Origin: Stenotrophomonas maltophilia D457
GTDB lineage: Bacteria > Pseudomonadota > Gammaproteobacteria > Xanthomonadales > Xanthomonadaceae
Assembly (NCBI RefSeq): GCF_000284595.1
Contig: NC_017671.1
Span: 1,521,001 to 1,585,000, forward strand
Reading direction: 5' to 3'
Length of the DNA stretch: 64,000 nt
The notes below the pieces were generated by a model that was not told the origin of the DNA, did no database searches, and saw only the letters and a program-made list of their open reading frames with translations. Made by a program: the position numbers and the translations under genes. Shown here piece by piece: positions 62,686 to 64,000 of this stretch. The stretch's first letter is position 1, and every line of letters begins with the position of its first letter.

Positions 62686-63795
62686 ATGAAGCTGCGTATC
62701 CTCACGCTCGGCCTGGCCTCCGCCATGCTCGCCGCCTGTGGCGGTGGCAATGGCGGCGCGCAGGACAGCCAGGTCCTGAACGTCTACAACTACAGCGATT
62801 ACATCGCCGAGGACACCATTCCGACCTTCGAGAAGGAGAGCGGGATCAAGGTGACCTACGATGTGTTCGACAGTGACGAGATGGTCGAGACCAAACTGCT
62901 GGCCGGCAACAGCGGCTATGACGTGGTGGTGCCGACCCTGAACTTCTTCGGTCGCCAGATCCAGGCCGGTGTGTTCCTGCCGCTGGACAAGAGCAAGATC
63001 CCGAACCTGGCCAACCTCGATCCGGCGGTGATGAAGCGCATCGCCACCCAGGACCCGGGCAACCAGTACGGCGTGCCGTACATGATCGGCACCACCGGCA
63101 TCGGCTACAACGTGGACATGCTGAAGCAGCGCTTCGGCGGCAGCGCCGACATCGCCAACAGCTGGGACCTGGTGTTCAAGCCGGAGAACATCAGCAAGAT
63201 GAAGGACTGCGGCGTGACCATCCTGGACACGCCGGCGGACATGATCCCGATCGCACTGCATTACCTGGGCCTGGACCCGCACAGCGGCGACCCGGCCGAG
63301 CTGCAGAAGGCCGCCGACCTGCTGAAGTCGATCCGCCCGTACGTGCAGAACTTCCACTCCTCGCAGTACGTGGGTTCGCTGGCCAACGGCGGTACCTGCC
63401 TGGTGGTCGGCTGGTCGGGTGACATCATCCAGGCCCGCGACCGCGCCGAGGAAGCCAGCAATGGCGTGCACGTGGCCTATTCGATCCCGAAGGAAGGCGC
63501 ACCGCAGTGGTTCGACATGCTGGCGATCCCGAAGGACGCCAAGCATCCGGAAGCCGCGTACGCCTTCATCAACTACCTGCTGCAGCCGAAGGTTGCCGCG
63601 GCCAACACCAACTTCATCCACTACGCCAACCCGGTGCCGACCGCGACCCCGCTGGTGGACGAGGCGATCCGTACCGACCCGACCATCTACCCGCCGGCCG
63701 ACGTGGCCGAGAAGATGTTCACCTACTCGATCAACACGCCGGAGACCGACAAGCTCTACACCCGGCTGTGGACCGAGGTGAAGACCGGGCGCTAA
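62686..63795 (+). CDS. potF: Polyamine ABC transporter substrate-binding lipoprotein (PotF/SpuD-like)
   Basis: A 369-residue polyamine-binding protein. Lipobox LAAC with Cys18, then a Gly-rich linker and the PotD/PotF fold: VLNVYNYSDYIAEDTIPTFE, YDVVVPTLNFFGRQIQAGVF, PYMIGTTGIGYNVDM, CLVVGWSGDIIQA and IPKEGAPQWFDMLAIPKDAK. A lipid anchor differs from the soluble E. coli PotF. It lies 92 bp after puuA, so imported putrescine would feed the Puu pathway. A repeat pair and a new start at 63985 follow. Confidence 0.92.
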   Translation: MKLRILTLGLASAMLAACGGGNGGAQDSQVLNVYNYSDYIAEDTIPTFEKESGIKVTYDVFDSDEMVETKLLAGNSGYDVVVPTLNFFGRQIQAGVFLPLDKSKIPNLANLDPAVMKRIATQDPGNQYGVPYMIGTTGIGYNVDMLKQRFGGSADIANSWDLVFKPENISKMKDCGVTILDTPADMIPIALHYLGLDPHSGDPAELQKAADLLKSIRPYVQNFHSSQYVGSLANGGTCLVVGWSGDIIQARDRAEEASNGVHVAYSIPKEGAPQWFDMLAIPKDAKHPEAAYAFINYLLQPKVAAANTNFIHYANPVPTATPLVDEAIRTDPTIYPPADVAEKMFTYSINTPETDKLYTRLWTEVKTGR

Positions 63796-63809
63796 GGGCT
63801 GGCTGGCAG

Positions 63810-63871
63810 GTGGGTGCCGACCGTTGGTCGGCATGCTTTTCCGGCGGGGCCGACCAACGGTCGGCCCCCAC
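63810..63871. repeat. SMAG-like repeat pair
   Basis: GTGGGTGCCGACCGTTGGTC at 63810 and a facing unit ending GGTCGGCCCCCAC (63846-63871), with heads altered from GTAG to GTGG. They separate potF from the next gene. Confidence 0.75.
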
Positions 63872-63984
63872 CAGATCTGCAGATCCCCCCGGCCCGGTGG
63901 GTGCCACCCGTTGCCGTCATATCCCCTGCAGCCCCCGGCCGTTAGAATGGCGGCCGCTGTCCACCGCCCGCTCCCGGAGCCCCC

Positions 63985-64000
63985 ATGCCCGTTGAAGCCC
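63985..64000 (+). CDS. Start of a gene cut by the window edge (possibly the transporter ATPase)
   Basis: An ATG at 63985 preceded by GGAG opens MPVEA before the sequence ends. By position after potF it is probably the ATP-binding subunit of the polyamine transporter, but five codons cannot show this. Confidence 0.4.

Overview
The window is chromosomal DNA from a high-GC gammaproteobacterium of the Xanthomonadaceae, almost certainly Stenotrophomonas, close to S. maltophilia. Four things point there: the emrR-emrCAB and macRS/macABC efflux loci, the rnr-rlmB neighbourhood, many short palindromes with a GTAG head like the SMAG repeats described in S. maltophilia, and Xanthomonas-like housekeeping proteins. 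I see no prophage, IS element or CRISPR array.

Layout. 1-6.4 kb: 5' end of parC, an AraC regulator, then the EmrR-controlled tripartite pump emrCAB. 6.5-8.9 kb: three identical tRNA-Leu(CAG) genes with a LysR/TauE pair between the first two. 9-12.9 kb: rnr, a GFA-family gene between repeat pairs, rlmB. 13-23.2 kb: macABC pump operon (minus strand), divergent two-component genes macR/macS and a large propeller-GGDEF protein; macS carries an apparent frameshift that opens one 1537-codon reading frame through both genes. 23.3-26.6 kb: RNase T, then a compact hvfA-hvfB-hvfC-doxX operon encoding a Cys-rich precursor peptide with four EGKCG motifs and its DUF692 (MNIO)/DUF2063 modification enzymes.

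26.8-34.8 kb is a phosphate island: pstS-pstC-pstA-pstB-phoU, a second separately transcribed pstS, and a divergent outer-membrane porin, all preceded by Pho-box-like sites. 34.8-43.1 kb is housekeeping: nth, an enoyl-CoA hydratase, a degenerate periplasmic FKBP, a DUF1289-Nudix fusion, a rhodanese-type sulfurtransferase, an AmpD-like amidase, a small hydrolase and rlmKL. 43.2-45.7 kb is a probably Fur-regulated PepSY/DUF3649/DUF3325 operon, followed by a DUF445 protein and a ParB-like protein.

48-64 kb holds polyamine/amino-acid catabolism in two blocks (aminotransferase and aldehyde dehydrogenase; puuB, puuD, puuA and a PotF-type binding protein). Between them lie an MFS transporter, a bacteriohemerythrin and a duplicated signalling module. 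In that module a MASE1 membrane protein is paired with a two-REC GGDEF regulator. The second copy keeps its MASE1 gene, but its regulator survives only as a short remnant and a small secreted-protein gene sits beside it.

The most unusual items are the EGKCG peptide operon, the duplicated and decaying MASE1/GGDEF module, the macS-GGDEF read-through frame, and a second family of dispersed palindromes with conserved asymmetric arms.
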